Origin: Prevotella sp.
GTDB taxonomy: Bacteria; Bacteroidota; Bacteroidia; Bacteroidales; Bacteroidaceae
Assembly: GCA_016285075.1 (NCBI GenBank)
Contig: JAEEQB010000006.1
Location: 42,438-106,437, forward strand
Length of the DNA stretch: 64,000 nt
Direction: 5' to 3'
In this document: positions 20,574 to 28,583 of the stretch, piece after piece
How the letters are laid out: the number at the start of each line of letters is the position of its first letter
Position numbering within the stretch: the first letter of the stretch is position 1
Notes under the pieces: generated by a model
Told to the model about the DNA's origin: nothing
The model's input: only the letters and a program-made list of their open reading frames with translations
Databases searched by the model: none
Position numbers and translations under genes: made by a program

Positions 20574-21962
20574 ATGGCAGACCTCTTGTCCTACATCCGC
20601 GAAGGCCGGACGATGAGCCAGAGCGAAAAACTCCGTCTTATCGTCAACCTGAGTGTGCCTTCCATCTTGGCACAGATCTCTGCCACTGTGATGTTCTTCA
20701 TCGATGCCTCGATGGTGGGGCACCTGGGCGCCAAAGCAAGTGCTGCTATCGGACTGGTGGAGACCACAGGATGGCTGTTGGGCGGTTTGGCCCATGCAGC
20801 CAACTTGGGATTCTCCGTCCAGGTGGCTCACTTCATCGGTGCCAATGACTTCGAAGGAGCCCGCCGCGTGCTGCGTCAGTCACTGGTTTGCTGCCTGCTG
20901 TGGGCTCTCTCCCTGTCGATTATCAGTATTGCCATCCACCAGCACCTGCCATTCTGGCTTGGCGGTTCTGAGGAAATTGCCCATGATGCCTCGCTCTATT
21001 TCATGATCATCGGCATCTGCGGCATATTCTTCCAAATGGAGGGACTGGCAGGCTCCATGCTGAAATGCTCTGGCAACATGAAGATTCCCTCTGCACTGAA
21101 CATCCTCATGTGCTGCATGGATGTCATCTTCAACTACCTGTTTATCTATCTGCTCGACATGGGGGTCATGGGAGCAGCTATGGGTACTGGCTTGGCAGAA
21201 CTGATTACAGCCATACTAATGCTCTACTTTCTGCTGGTACGTAGCGATATGTTAAGACTGAAAGGACGACCAGGCAGCTTCCGTCCGAAAGCGAGTACCG
21301 TGCATACTGCTTTCAAGATAGGTGCACCTATGGGGCTTCAACACTTATTGATGGGAGGTGCACAGATTGTCAGCACCATCATCGTAGCACCTTTGGGGAC
21401 AGTGGCTATAGCTGCCAACTCCTTGGCCATCACGGTGGAAAGCCTTTGCTATATGCCTGGCTACGGCATTGCCGAAGCAGCCACCACACTCGTTGGTCAA
21501 GGTATTGGAGCCGGACAGCGTCTGCTCACCCGCTCGTTTGCCTACATGTCTGTGGGCTTGGGCATTGGCGTTATGACCCTCATGGGTGTGTTCATGTGGG
21601 TATTTGCTCCAGAACTGATGAGCATCATGTCACCTGTTAAAGAAATTATCGCTTTAGGTACTGACATTCTTCGCATAGAAGCATGGGCAGAGCCGATGTT
21701 TGCTGCGGCAATCGTTGCCAACGGCGTGTTCATCGGAGCTGGAGACACCATGAAACCTGCCATCATGAGTCTATCGTCCATGTGGCTTGTACGTCTGACA
21801 TTGGCAGCCACACTTGCCTCCCAATACGGTCTTCGCGGCGTGTGGACAGCTATGGCTATCGAGCTCACCTTCAGAGGAATCATCTTCCTCACCCGCCTCT
21901 TTCATGGCAACTGGCAGAAAACCCTTAACCTACACCCAACACCTAACACCCAATCCCAATGA
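20574..21962 (+). CDS. MATE-family exporter
   Basis: Inner-membrane cation-coupled multidrug exporter, 462 residues and about 12 membrane segments in two repeats. The first repeat opens LRLIVNLSVPSILAQISATV with FIDASMVGHLG soon after, the second GAPMGLQHLLMGGAQIVSTI. An ATG at 20613 (MSQSEKLRL) is also possible. Substrate cannot be read from sequence. Its stop overlaps the cyclophilin ATG in an ATGA (21959-21962), so the two are probably translationally coupled. A second, different MATE gene is at 39609. Confidence 0.92.
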   Translation: MADLLSYIREGRTMSQSEKLRLIVNLSVPSILAQISATVMFFIDASMVGHLGAKASAAIGLVETTGWLLGGLAHAANLGFSVQVAHFIGANDFEGARRVLRQSLVCCLLWALSLSIISIAIHQHLPFWLGGSEEIAHDASLYFMIIGICGIFFQMEGLAGSMLKCSGNMKIPSALNILMCCMDVIFNYLFIYLLDMGVMGAAMGTGLAELITAILMLYFLLVRSDMLRLKGRPGSFRPKASTVHTAFKIGAPMGLQHLLMGGAQIVSTIIVAPLGTVAIAANSLAITVESLCYMPGYGIAEAATTLVGQGIGAGQRLLTRSFAYMSVGLGIGVMTLMGVFMWVFAPELMSIMSPVKEIIALGTDILRIEAWAEPMFAAAIVANGVFIGAGDTMKPAIMSLSSMWLVRLTLAATLASQYGLRGVWTAMAIELTFRGIIFLTRLFHGNWQKTLNLHPTPNTQSQ

Positions 21963-22636
21963 AATTGTTTCTTTTCCTCATCTTCTGTTCTGCGGCATCG
22001 TATTCCATTCACGCCCAGTCTCGTTCAGAAGTGCTTCTTGAAACTACTGAAGGTAACATCCGTATTGCCCTCTACGACGAAACGCCACGCCACCGCGAGA
22101 ACTTCTTGAATCTGGTACATAATCATTTCTACGACTCGTTGCTCTTTCATCGAGTCATTCCAAACTTCATGATTCAGGGCGGCGACCCCACTAGCCGCAA
22201 AGCCCAGCCTGGACAATCTCTTGGCGAGGGAGATATTTACTACACCATTGAACCAGAATTCCGCCTTCCAAAAATCTACCACCGTCGTGGAGTCGTGGCT
22301 GCTGCCCGCGAAGGCGATGACATAAATCCAGAACAACGATCCAGCGGCTGCCAGTTCTACATCGTTTGGGGTAAAACTTACTCTACCGTTGATATTGAGA
22401 AAGTACAACAGCGTCTCGATGAAAAAAACAACCACCGCATTCAACTCACTCAAGAGCAGATTCAGACTTATCGGAAGATAGGTGGTACTCCTCATTTAGA
22501 CGGGCAATACACAGTTTTTGGTGAAGTGGTGGAAGGTTTGGACGTTGTAGACCGCATCCAACATAAGGATACAGACGACTACGATCGTCCCATCTACGAC
22601 GTGCGCATCATCCGAGCCTCTGTTGTGAAAGAATAG
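21959..22636 (+). CDS. Secreted cyclophilin-type peptidyl-prolyl isomerase
   Basis: Proline isomerase with a signal peptide (MKLFLFLIFCSAASYSIHA), so probably periplasmic. 225 residues. The core has FHRVIPNFMIQGGDP with the catalytic Arg, GCQFYIVWG, and YTVFGEVVEGLDVVDRIQ. An insertion of about 40 residues, containing VEKVQQRLDEKNN-like helices, separates the QFYI strand from the last strands, a common variant in Bacteroidales. Translationally coupled to the MATE gene. Confidence 0.93.
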   Translation: MKLFLFLIFCSAASYSIHAQSRSEVLLETTEGNIRIALYDETPRHRENFLNLVHNHFYDSLLFHRVIPNFMIQGGDPTSRKAQPGQSLGEGDIYYTIEPEFRLPKIYHRRGVVAAAREGDDINPEQRSSGCQFYIVWGKTYSTVDIEKVQQRLDEKNNHRIQLTQEQIQTYRKIGGTPHLDGQYTVFGEVVEGLDVVDRIQHKDTDDYDRPIYDVRIIRASVVKE

Positions 22637-22714
22637 TCTCACGATTGTCCCGAATTGGTCATTAACGTTATGATGAAAACAGCCTTTGTTTTGGAACAGA
22701 TGTCCTGCTGCCTT

Positions 22715-22879
22715 GAGTGCGCAATGGGGTTCCATTGTAATCGAAAAGCGGCGAGGCAGATGACAAAAAGAGTGCACAATGGGGTTCCTTTGTAATCGAA
22801 AAATGGGGAGGCAGATGACAAAAAGAGTGCACAATGGGGTTCCTTTGTAATCGAAAAATGGGGAGGCAGATGACAAAAA
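22715..22879. repeat. Tandem repeat, 55-bp unit, three copies
   Basis: Units at 22715-22769, 22770-22824 and 22825-22879. Each begins GAGTGCRCAATGGGGTTCC and ends GGCAGATGACAAAAA. Units 2 and 3 are identical; unit 1 differs at a few positions. 55 is not a multiple of three, so a coding role is unlikely although an open frame runs through on the minus strand. Confidence 0.95.
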
Positions 22880-22929
22880 GAAAGTTTGTTAGCTCATAAC
22901 AGCCTAATGACCGATTACCTCTATAAATA

Positions 22930-22943
22930 GTAGAGATCTCTAC
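22930..22943. repeat. Perfect 14-bp palindrome followed by T-run
   Basis: GTAGAGATCTCTAC is fully self-complementary and is followed by GTTTTTA on the plus strand. It could be a weak terminator, but without a loop it is as easily a protein-binding palindrome. Confidence 0.45.
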
Positions 22944-23071
22944 GTTTTTATTCTACTGGTGTAAAGGAAATGCTTTATATGGGTTTGGATTATTATTTCC
23001 CAACTATATTTTTCCAAACTATTATTTCCCAAATACTGTTCCCCAACTATACATCTTCCCGACAAAACAGC

Positions 23072-23110
23072 TAACCGCCCCGTTTCAGCCTGTGCTGGAC
23101 GGGGCAGTTA
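23072..23110. terminator. GC-rich hairpin behind the Cys-rich gene
   Basis: TAACCGCCCCGT (23072-23083) pairs with ACGGGGCAGTTA (23099-23110) with one C-A mismatch and a 15-base loop. No long T-run follows on either strand, so termination is tentative. Confidence 0.4.
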
Positions 23111-23170
23111 AAGTGCGGACAAGCCGCAGAGGAAAGAAAGATGTATATTCTTGATAGTGTGTGTATAAGA

Positions 23171-23246
23171 ACTACCACACAGGTAGTCTCCTGTTATCTA
23201 ACAGCTGCACACTTGCAGCTGTCGTTATTGACTGCACGCCTGCAGT
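23171..23246 (-). repeat. Run of three small hairpins
   Basis: Perfect stems at 23171-23187 (ACTACC/GGTAGT), 23201-23222 (ACAGCTGC/GCAGCTGT) and 23231-23246 (ACTGCA/TGCAGT), with loops of 4-6 bases and 8-13 bases between them. They follow the stop of the minus-strand gene 23328-23765 and would lie in its 3' untranslated region. Confidence 0.75.
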
Positions 23247-23327
23247 ACTGATGATTGCTCGTCCGCAGTCTTTTATTATTTGCCGAGGACACCACTGCGT
23301 CTTCAGAATTTCCTACATCTTCAAATG

Positions 23328-23765
23328 CTACCACTGGTAGCTTTCCACATAGCCGTCGAAGTGGAGAGGTTTGTCCCATCCCTGCTTCTGGCAGACGGCT
23401 CGTATCTTCTCTTCTACATCGGGCGGAATAGGCTTCGATCCGTTATGGTAACGGTAATAGCCTGTGCGTGTATATATGTCAATAAGGTTGTTCTTTATGA
23501 CCCGTTCCTGCCAGCCAGGCATATCGTGGTAGAATCCCCTCATGCCTACGGCCATCCGCGTGGGTTTGGCAATACGAAATACAGGGCAACTGCCGGCAAC
23601 GACTTGCTCATTGTTGGGATTGATGCATTTGCAGGCTACCAACTCCTGAGGAACATACTGCCCTACTTGCCACCGCAGGCACTGTTTGTGCTTTCCGCAC
23701 TGCTCGTTGAAGCAGACGAGATAACTCGCGGCCTTTTCGCTGAAGATAGTTTCCTGTTCCGTCAT
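23328..23765 (-). CDS. Small Cys-rich protein, DUF6078-like
   Basis: Function unknown. 145 residues from the ATG at 23765; the longer frame upstream reads through the promoter and is excluded. Cysteines cluster in the first half: CFNEQCGKHKQC (about 18-29), ACKC and SCPVF, a spacing that suggests metal binding. The C-terminal half is aromatic and basic: MPGWQERVIKNNLIDIYTRT with GYYRYHNGSKPIPPDVEEKI after it. It resembles the Bacteroidetes family catalogued as DUF6078, from memory. It stands alone between a repeat zone and a decayed insertion sequence, in an AT-rich accessory stretch. Confidence 0.7.
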   Translation of the reverse strand: MTEQETIFSEKAASYLVCFNEQCGKHKQCLRWQVGQYVPQELVACKCINPNNEQVVAGSCPVFRIAKPTRMAVGMRGFYHDMPGWQERVIKNNLIDIYTRTGYYRYHNGSKPIPPDVEEKIRAVCQKQGWDKPLHFDGYVESYQW

Positions 23766-23789
23766 TGGGCGATTGAAATGTTTTCGGGT

Positions 23790-23822
23790 GCAAAGGTAAT
23801 GATAATTTTGAATATACACAAA
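23790..23822 (-). promoter_or_regulatory. Promoter of the Cys-rich gene
   Basis: On the minus strand TTTG (23819-23822), 20 bases, then TACCTTTG (23791-23798). This is a full match to the -33/-7 layout and fixes the start at 23765, 25 bases downstream. Confidence 0.75.
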
Positions 23823-24210
23823 TATTTTAGAGAAAATTTTGAAATAGATTTATGCATTTCTTCATTTATCATGATATCATGCTGATTTTCTGAGAATTAT
23901 AAAATAAACAAATTTTATGTATAGCTTCAAATCTATTCAAGAATGATTAATTACTGTATTACAATATTGAATAATAATAGCCACTTACTTGATTATAAGT
24001 AAGTTTTATAAGAGAAAAGAAATTTGAAATTGATCATTTAGAGCTTAATAACAAATAATTTTTAATAAATAATCAAATAGTTTCAAATATGAACAGATGT
24101 TGGAATACAAAGTATTATCATACAAATGTTTATGGAATAATCTAACTCTATTCTACAATTTGAATAAAGGGCGAAAAGATAGTATTCTTTATTCATCAAA
24201 TACTCTTCTA
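23823..24210. other. AT-rich gene-free stretch
   Basis: Strongly AT-rich compared with the genes around it. No open frame with recognisable content and no repeat that I can support. It borders the left end of the insertion-sequence remnant and may be part of acquired DNA. Confidence 0.5.
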
Positions 24211-24998
24211 AATTAGGGTGTTCAATATGATGTACCCAATTTCCGCTTATAAAACACTACAATTAGGTTAAACAACTATAAAAGAAGCAGTTGTTCCTTT
24301 TCCTGAAAGCTCCTGCAGAGCATGTGGGACATGCCCTTCAGCACACCGACGTAGAAGTGGCCGACATGAAGGTGGCGACCAACTGGCAGGCAGAAAGCGT
24401 GAAGGAAATGGCGCAGGGCATCATTGACAATTTCTATCTGCTTGGCAAAAAAGAGAAATACCACTATTCGTTTATACAGAGGAACGCGGGACTCATCTCG
24501 GTACTCGGTGAGATGCTTACGCTGTTTGAGGACATCATGCAAATCCTCAAGGACGAGGGACTCGCCAAAGACGCTGCCGCTAGATGCAAGACATTGGCAT
24601 CAAGGGCGTTACTTTCTGGAGGCGAAAGAACTCGCTGTCTGGATACGCTCATATGCCAGTATCTTGACAAAGAGGTCAGTCTCCAAAAGGACGGTGACAA
24701 GCCCCACAACATATCATCGGACATCGAAGAGTCAAGCTTCGGCCTGCTCAAGGACAGCATGCCGACATGCAAGATGGCAGGATTTACGGAGTGCGTACTC
24801 CGGATGCCTCTATACTCACGGCTCAGGCAAATCGGACGGACTAATGTGTCACATGTCATCAGGTGGATGGCTGACACCAGAATGGCAGATGTGGAACTCT
24901 GGAAAAGAACGAACCTCAGGCTGAATCCGCTAGTCAGGAGAAGAAGGGCTTTGACAAGATTGGAACAAAAGGGGTACATCATATTGAACACCCTAATT
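24211..24998 (+). mobile_element. Decayed insertion sequence with 27-bp perfect terminal inverted repeats
   Basis: The left end (24211-24237) and the right end (24972-24998) are exact reverse complements, with core GGGTGTTCAATATGATGTACCC. AATT borders both ends and might be a short target duplication or part of the repeat. Only about 50 bases separate the left end from a transposase fragment that lacks its N-terminal part, so the element looks internally deleted. Two further copies of the right terminal repeat lie at 24999-25022 and 25296-25319. I cannot name the family. Confidence 0.75.
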
Positions 24999-25034
24999 GG
25001 GTACATCATATTGAACACCCTAGTTAGGAAATAA
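24282..25034 (+). pseudogene. Transposase remnant, C-terminal part
   Basis: The frame opens after a stop at 24279 and has no plausible ATG start. The protein contains ATNWQAESVKEMAQGIIDNF, then SSDIEESSFGLLKDSMPTCK and GFTECVLRMPLYSRL, the kind of C-terminal motif (S-D-x-x-E-S-x-F-G) seen in some DDE transposases. The frame then runs through two adjacent terminal repeats, giving GYIILNTL twice, and stops at 25034. The missing N-terminal half and the lack of a start make it inactive unless helped in trans. Family assignment is tentative. Confidence 0.65.
24999..25022. repeat. Second copy of the right terminal repeat
   Basis: The 24-base repeat beginning GGGTACATCATATTGAACAC lies immediately after the right end of the element, in direct orientation. 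Confidence 0.9.
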
Positions 25035-25403
25035 GAATAATTAGTCCAGAAATTATATTAACTCGAGTGTCGCTAGCGGCAAACGGCTGAGCATCGCCCC
25101 GGGTGTGGAGAGGTCGCAGAAAACGCCCTGATATCATTTTCCACAATTATGATTGATTCCAACGCGTCTAACTCTAAAATACAGATTGTTATGTCGTATA
25201 AAGTACTCCCAAAAAGGCATTGGACACAATTGTCAAACCAAAATGTCTGCAAACCCTTTACACAAGGGGCTTAACAATAAAAATCCCATCGATTTCGGGT
25301 ACATCATATTGAACACCCTACTACTAAATATCAAGAAAATATAAAAAAATGAAGTAATGAATAGTATATTGAAGAATTAATTGTAAATTTTAAAACTATT
25401 AAT
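25023..25403. other. Gene-free stretch with a further terminal-repeat copy
   Basis: No gene seen. The third direct copy of the terminal repeat is at 25296-25319, and the 270 bases before it do not resemble the sequence inside the first element's right end. They may be the right end of another, otherwise lost copy. The last 80 bases are AT-rich and lead into the promoter at 25404. Confidence 0.6.
25296..25319. repeat. Third copy of the right terminal repeat
   Basis: Same 24 bases and orientation as the copies at 24972 and 24999, with a different inner flank. Confidence 0.9.
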
Positions 25404-25412
25404 TACCTTTGC
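25404..25412 (+). promoter_or_regulatory. -7 box before the VapE-like gene
   Basis: TACCTTTGC, with only a partial -33 (TTG near 25381). An ATG follows four bases behind the G of TTTG and opens a 26-codon frame (25416-25496). Confidence 0.65.
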
Positions 25413-25415
25413 ACG

Positions 25416-25496
25416 ATGAAAAATCAAGAGGTGAAGTTACGCTTGCCTCTCCCCGGCAGAACAAAACGGGAATACCTAAAGCAGAAAAGAAGATGA
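25416..25496 (+). CDS. Possible 26-residue leaderless leader peptide
   Basis: ATG at 25416 opens MKNQEVKLRLPLPGRT and then a run of basic residues, ending in TGA that overlaps the ATG of the next gene as ATGA (25493-25496). Given the -7 box, the mRNA would begin within 1-3 bases of this ATG, so translation would be leaderless and could be coupled to the downstream helicase gene. No homologue known to me; it may be chance. Confidence 0.3.
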   Translation: MKNQEVKLRLPLPGRTKREYLKQKRR

Positions 25497-27643
25497 TCAA
25501 TGAAAAGGTAACAATACTAAAGTACATTAGAAACAATGAGACGTTGCGCCTCATGGAGATGGACGAAGTGGTAAGTATGATCCGTCGTGGCGAATATCGT
25601 GAACAGGTAGAAGCTGTCCGCGAAAGCTGGTCTTTGAAAGGCTATCGGCGTAGAGAGGACGGCAGCAGTTCCGGCCCAGAGCAGTTGGCTAGGCCGTTGG
25701 CCCGACTGTGTTTTTCTTCACAAATGGCCAACCGCAACCACCAGCGCCAACTGCTGGGTTATACAGGTTTGGTGCTGTTGGAAGTGAACAATCTGCCTGG
25801 CTACGCCGAAGCCTCAGCCATACGCGACGGAGCTGCCCTAATGCCAAATACAGTATTGGCTTTCGTTGGAGCCAGTAGTCGATCGGTGAAAATCCTGTGC
25901 AGAGGCAGTATGATGGGAGGAGGAGACTTACCCACAGGCGAGAACCTGCCTCGTTTTCACACGAACCTATATGAAAAGGCTAGGATGGCCTACAACGCCC
26001 AGCTTGGCGTCAGTGTTGAGAAGCTGGAGCCAGGACTAGAGAACACATGCTATATCAGCTATGATCCACTGCTCTACTACAACAGCCAGGCTATTCCTTT
26101 CCTTACTGATTGCGAGGAGATTCGTCAGTTGGCCAACGTGGCACAACCCTCTACCACAGAATCTGAGGAGCTGGTGCCCGGCCTTAGTCGTTTCCACTCG
26201 CAAGAACTCATTTATCAGTACAATCTGTCGCGTTCGCTAGACGATGTGGAGGGCATCATACCCGAAGAAGGTCGTGTTCACCTGCTGATTACCCGATTGG
26301 CTAGTCACTGTCTGGCCACAGGTCTGCCTATGGCTATTGCCCAGCGCCAGGCATTATTCCATCATGAGATGGGGCAGATGCCTGACTTGGTACGCAAGGT
26401 ATTTGAGAACACTTATCGGGAAGAGCATGAGCACCAGTATCGGCGCCGCAAGTCCATCCCACAACCCCTTAAGAATATTCCGCCAGAAACGCTGCTCACT
26501 ATGAAGATTGACATTTTCCTGCGCACCAACTATGAACTACGACGGAACATAATGCGAGGTGTAGTGGAATACAGAATGCGTACTGGTCTAGGCTTTAACT
26601 TTCAGGATCTAACCGAGGAGGCACACAACTCCATCACCCTGCACGCCTTGAGTCAGGGCATCAAGTGTTGGGAAAAAGACATACGTCGTTACGTCAATTC
26701 AAACGAAATAGATTTGTACAATCCTATGCAGGACTTCCTGGACAACCTGCCTCGCTGGGATGGCCAGGATAGAGTGAAGCCTTTGGCCCTTCGTGTAAAG
26801 ACAAAATATGAAGCTTGGCCTTTCCTTTTCAGTCTTTGGATGCGTTCTATGGTAGCTATGTGGCTAGGGAAAGGACAACTCACTGGCAATGCACCTGTAC
26901 CGCTACTCATAGGCCGCCAGGGATGTGGAAAGTCATCATTCTGCCGCATTCTCATCCCACGCAACTTACGCCTGTATTATAATGATCGTATCAACTTCAA
27001 GAACGAGTCCGACTTAAACCTCGCCCTTACCTCTTATGCGCTGATTAATCTTGACGGATTTGACAAGTTCACCCAGCGCCAGCAAATTGTACTGAAATAC
27101 CTGCTTTCCGCAGCCGACCTGAGATATCGACCTACTTATGGAACGGCCAACTCTGCCCACCGCCGTTATGCCTCATTCATTGGCATCACCAATGAACAGT
27201 TGCCTTTGACTGATCCCTCCGGCTCACGACGCTTCGTATGTGTAAGTGTCGAGGGGAACATCGACTTTGAGACGCCCCTTGACTACCAACAGCTTTATGC
27301 CCAGCTGCAACAGGAAATCAACGACGGCGAACGTTACTGGTTGACGAAGGAAGAAGAGGGGAGCCTCATGGAACACAATATGCAGTTCCTGCAAATCAGC
27401 GCCATTGGCGAAATGCTTCTGTCCCTCTTCATGCGCCCAGAGATTGGAGATGACGAGTCGCAATGCCAATGGCTACTTCTGAAGGACATCTCCGCCCGTA
27501 TTAAACAGCGTTTCAAGTCTGCCTACAAGGAAGATGCAGGTTCCCTAATTAAAATAGGTAACTACCTGAACCGCCCTGAATATAAGTTCCAAAGCCGTCG
27601 CACCAGCCGCGGTATGGCCTATTGGGTAAAAGTAGTTGGATAA
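25493..27643 (+). CDS. VapE/VirE-like helicase with BT4734-type N-terminal domain
   Basis: Probable superfamily 3-type ATPase related to phage and island replication helicases. 716 residues from ATG 25493; the longer frame to 25409 begins inside the promoter. The N-terminal about 250 residues (LLGYTGLVLLEVNNL, NTVLAFVGASSRSVKILCRG) resemble the BT4734/VirE N-terminal domain, a primase-like fold. The ATPase follows from about 415 with the Walker A-like LLIGRQGCGKSSFCRIL and Walker B-like YALINLDGFDKF, then ASFIGITNEQ and GSRRFVCVSV. No integrase, capsid or HU gene accompanies it here. In other Bacteroidales such genes often stand near HU and amidase genes. It lies next to an insertion-sequence remnant, converging with rsmA. 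Confidence 0.8.
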   Translation: MINEKVTILKYIRNNETLRLMEMDEVVSMIRRGEYREQVEAVRESWSLKGYRRREDGSSSGPEQLARPLARLCFSSQMANRNHQRQLLGYTGLVLLEVNNLPGYAEASAIRDGAALMPNTVLAFVGASSRSVKILCRGSMMGGGDLPTGENLPRFHTNLYEKARMAYNAQLGVSVEKLEPGLENTCYISYDPLLYYNSQAIPFLTDCEEIRQLANVAQPSTTESEELVPGLSRFHSQELIYQYNLSRSLDDVEGIIPEEGRVHLLITRLASHCLATGLPMAIAQRQALFHHEMGQMPDLVRKVFENTYREEHEHQYRRRKSIPQPLKNIPPETLLTMKIDIFLRTNYELRRNIMRGVVEYRMRTGLGFNFQDLTEEAHNSITLHALSQGIKCWEKDIRRYVNSNEIDLYNPMQDFLDNLPRWDGQDRVKPLALRVKTKYEAWPFLFSLWMRSMVAMWLGKGQLTGNAPVPLLIGRQGCGKSSFCRILIPRNLRLYYNDRINFKNESDLNLALTSYALINLDGFDKFTQRQQIVLKYLLSAADLRYRPTYGTANSAHRRYASFIGITNEQLPLTDPSGSRRFVCVSVEGNIDFETPLDYQQLYAQLQQEINDGERYWLTKEEEGSLMEHNMQFLQISAIGEMLLSLFMRPEIGDDESQCQWLLLKDISARIKQRFKSAYKEDAGSLIKIGNYLNRPEYKFQSRRTSRGMAYWVKVVG

Positions 27644-27677
27644 CCAATCTTCAGACTAGACAAAGCACCTACTATGG

Positions 27678-28472
27678 TCAAATGGACAAATGGGTGCTGG
27701 CTATAAGATTCGTCAGTTCCACAAACTCAGGAATAGAGAGTTGCTCAGGGCGGCGGGTTAAGAGCAAAGCGTGGGAAGTGAAGATTGGAGCATCGGCAGG
27801 CAACAGCTGGCGGAGGGATACACGCAGCATTTTACGACGCTGGTTGAATGTGGTCTTCACCACCCTCCGGAACAACACTTCGTCACAGCCAAGGTCAGTC
27901 ACCTGATTGCGGGTCATACGGATAACAGCGCTCTGCACCTTGGGAGGTGGATTGAATACGGACGGCTCAACCGTAAACAGGTATTCCACATCGTACCAAG
28001 CCTGAATCAGCACAGACAGAACACCGTACTGTTTGTTCCCTGGACGGGCTGCCATCCGAAGTGCCACCTCATGTTGAATCATGCCTGTGCAACAAGGAAT
28101 ATATTCTTTATAGTCCAACATCTTAAAGAATATCTGCGAGGAAATATCATAAGGATAGTTGCCTGTCAGCACGAACTGTCCGCCATCAAACACTTTTGAC
28201 AAGTCCATACGGAGAAAGTCTTCACCCAATATATTCTCCTGTAGCTGAGGGTAATGCTCATGGAGATAGGCAACCGATTCACGGTCAATTTCCACCACCT
28301 TCAGCGGTCTGGGTTTCTCTATGAGGAACTGTGTCATTACACCCATTCCGGGTCCCACCTCAAGCACGGGCAATTCTGGACAAGCGTCAACCGTATCAGC
28401 AATACGGCGAGCTATCGTTAGGTCAACAAGAAAATGCTGGCCAAGGTTTTTCTTTGGTCTCACCTGTTTCAT
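27678..28472 (-). CDS. rsmA: 16S rRNA dimethyladenosine transferase RsmA (KsgA)
   Basis: Dimethylates the two adjacent adenines in the 3' hairpin of 16S rRNA, a late 30S assembly step. 264 residues from the ATG at 28472, required by the conserved KKNLGQHFLVD at residues 7-17. SAM motif I is LEVGPGMGVMTQFL, the acidic ribose loop VVEIDRES, and the catalytic motif NYPYDIS (usually NLPYNIS). The C-terminal helical domain has TTFNQRRKMLR. Its -7 box ends only five bases before the ATG. Converges with the VapE-like gene. Confidence 0.96.
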   Translation of the reverse strand: MKQVRPKKNLGQHFLVDLTIARRIADTVDACPELPVLEVGPGMGVMTQFLIEKPRPLKVVEIDRESVAYLHEHYPQLQENILGEDFLRMDLSKVFDGGQFVLTGNYPYDISSQIFFKMLDYKEYIPCCTGMIQHEVALRMAARPGNKQYGVLSVLIQAWYDVEYLFTVEPSVFNPPPKVQSAVIRMTRNQVTDLGCDEVLFRRVVKTTFNQRRKMLRVSLRQLLPADAPIFTSHALLLTRRPEQLSIPEFVELTNLIASTHLSI

Positions 28473-28477
28473 GGCGA

Positions 28478-28485
28478 CAAAGTTA
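28478..28485 (-). promoter_or_regulatory. -7 box of rsmA abutting the start codon
   Basis: Minus-strand TAACTTTG followed by TCGCC and the rsmA ATG. If transcription starts at the usual distance the leader is 0-2 bases. Confidence 0.55.
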
Positions 28486-28526
28486 CAAAAAAGGAATGAA
28501 TAAATAAGCAAAAAAGTAAAGAATTA

Positions 28527-28559
28527 TTTGGCTTATTCAGTTTTTATGTCTACCTTTGC
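28527..28559 (+). promoter_or_regulatory. Promoter of the BACON lipoprotein cluster
   Basis: TTTG (28527-28530), 20 bases, TACCTTTG (28551-28558). The ATG follows 25 bases later. The -33 context ATTATTTGGCTT recurs at 53930 and 58030. Confidence 0.75.
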
Positions 28560-28583
28560 GCTCTTGAACACAAAGAAAAGAAT

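Larger units (their letters stand above)
22637..23327. other. Gene-free stretch of repeats and hairpins
   Basis: No convincing gene. It holds a 55-bp unit in three copies (22715-22879), a 14-bp perfect palindrome followed by a T-run (22930-22943), four imperfect 15-16-bp units around TTATTTCCCAACTA (about 22990-23050), a GC-rich stem (23072-23110), and three strong small hairpins (23171-23246). The latter lie behind the minus-strand Cys-rich gene. Confidence 0.7.

Noticed and set aside
22496..22876. Minus-strand open frame over the 55-bp repeats
   Set aside because: The repeat period is not a multiple of three, so the peptide changes frame between units, and it overlaps the cyclophilin gene.
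24276..24542. Minus-strand frame opposite the transposase remnant
   Set aside because: Starts and ends within the remnant and has no independent features.
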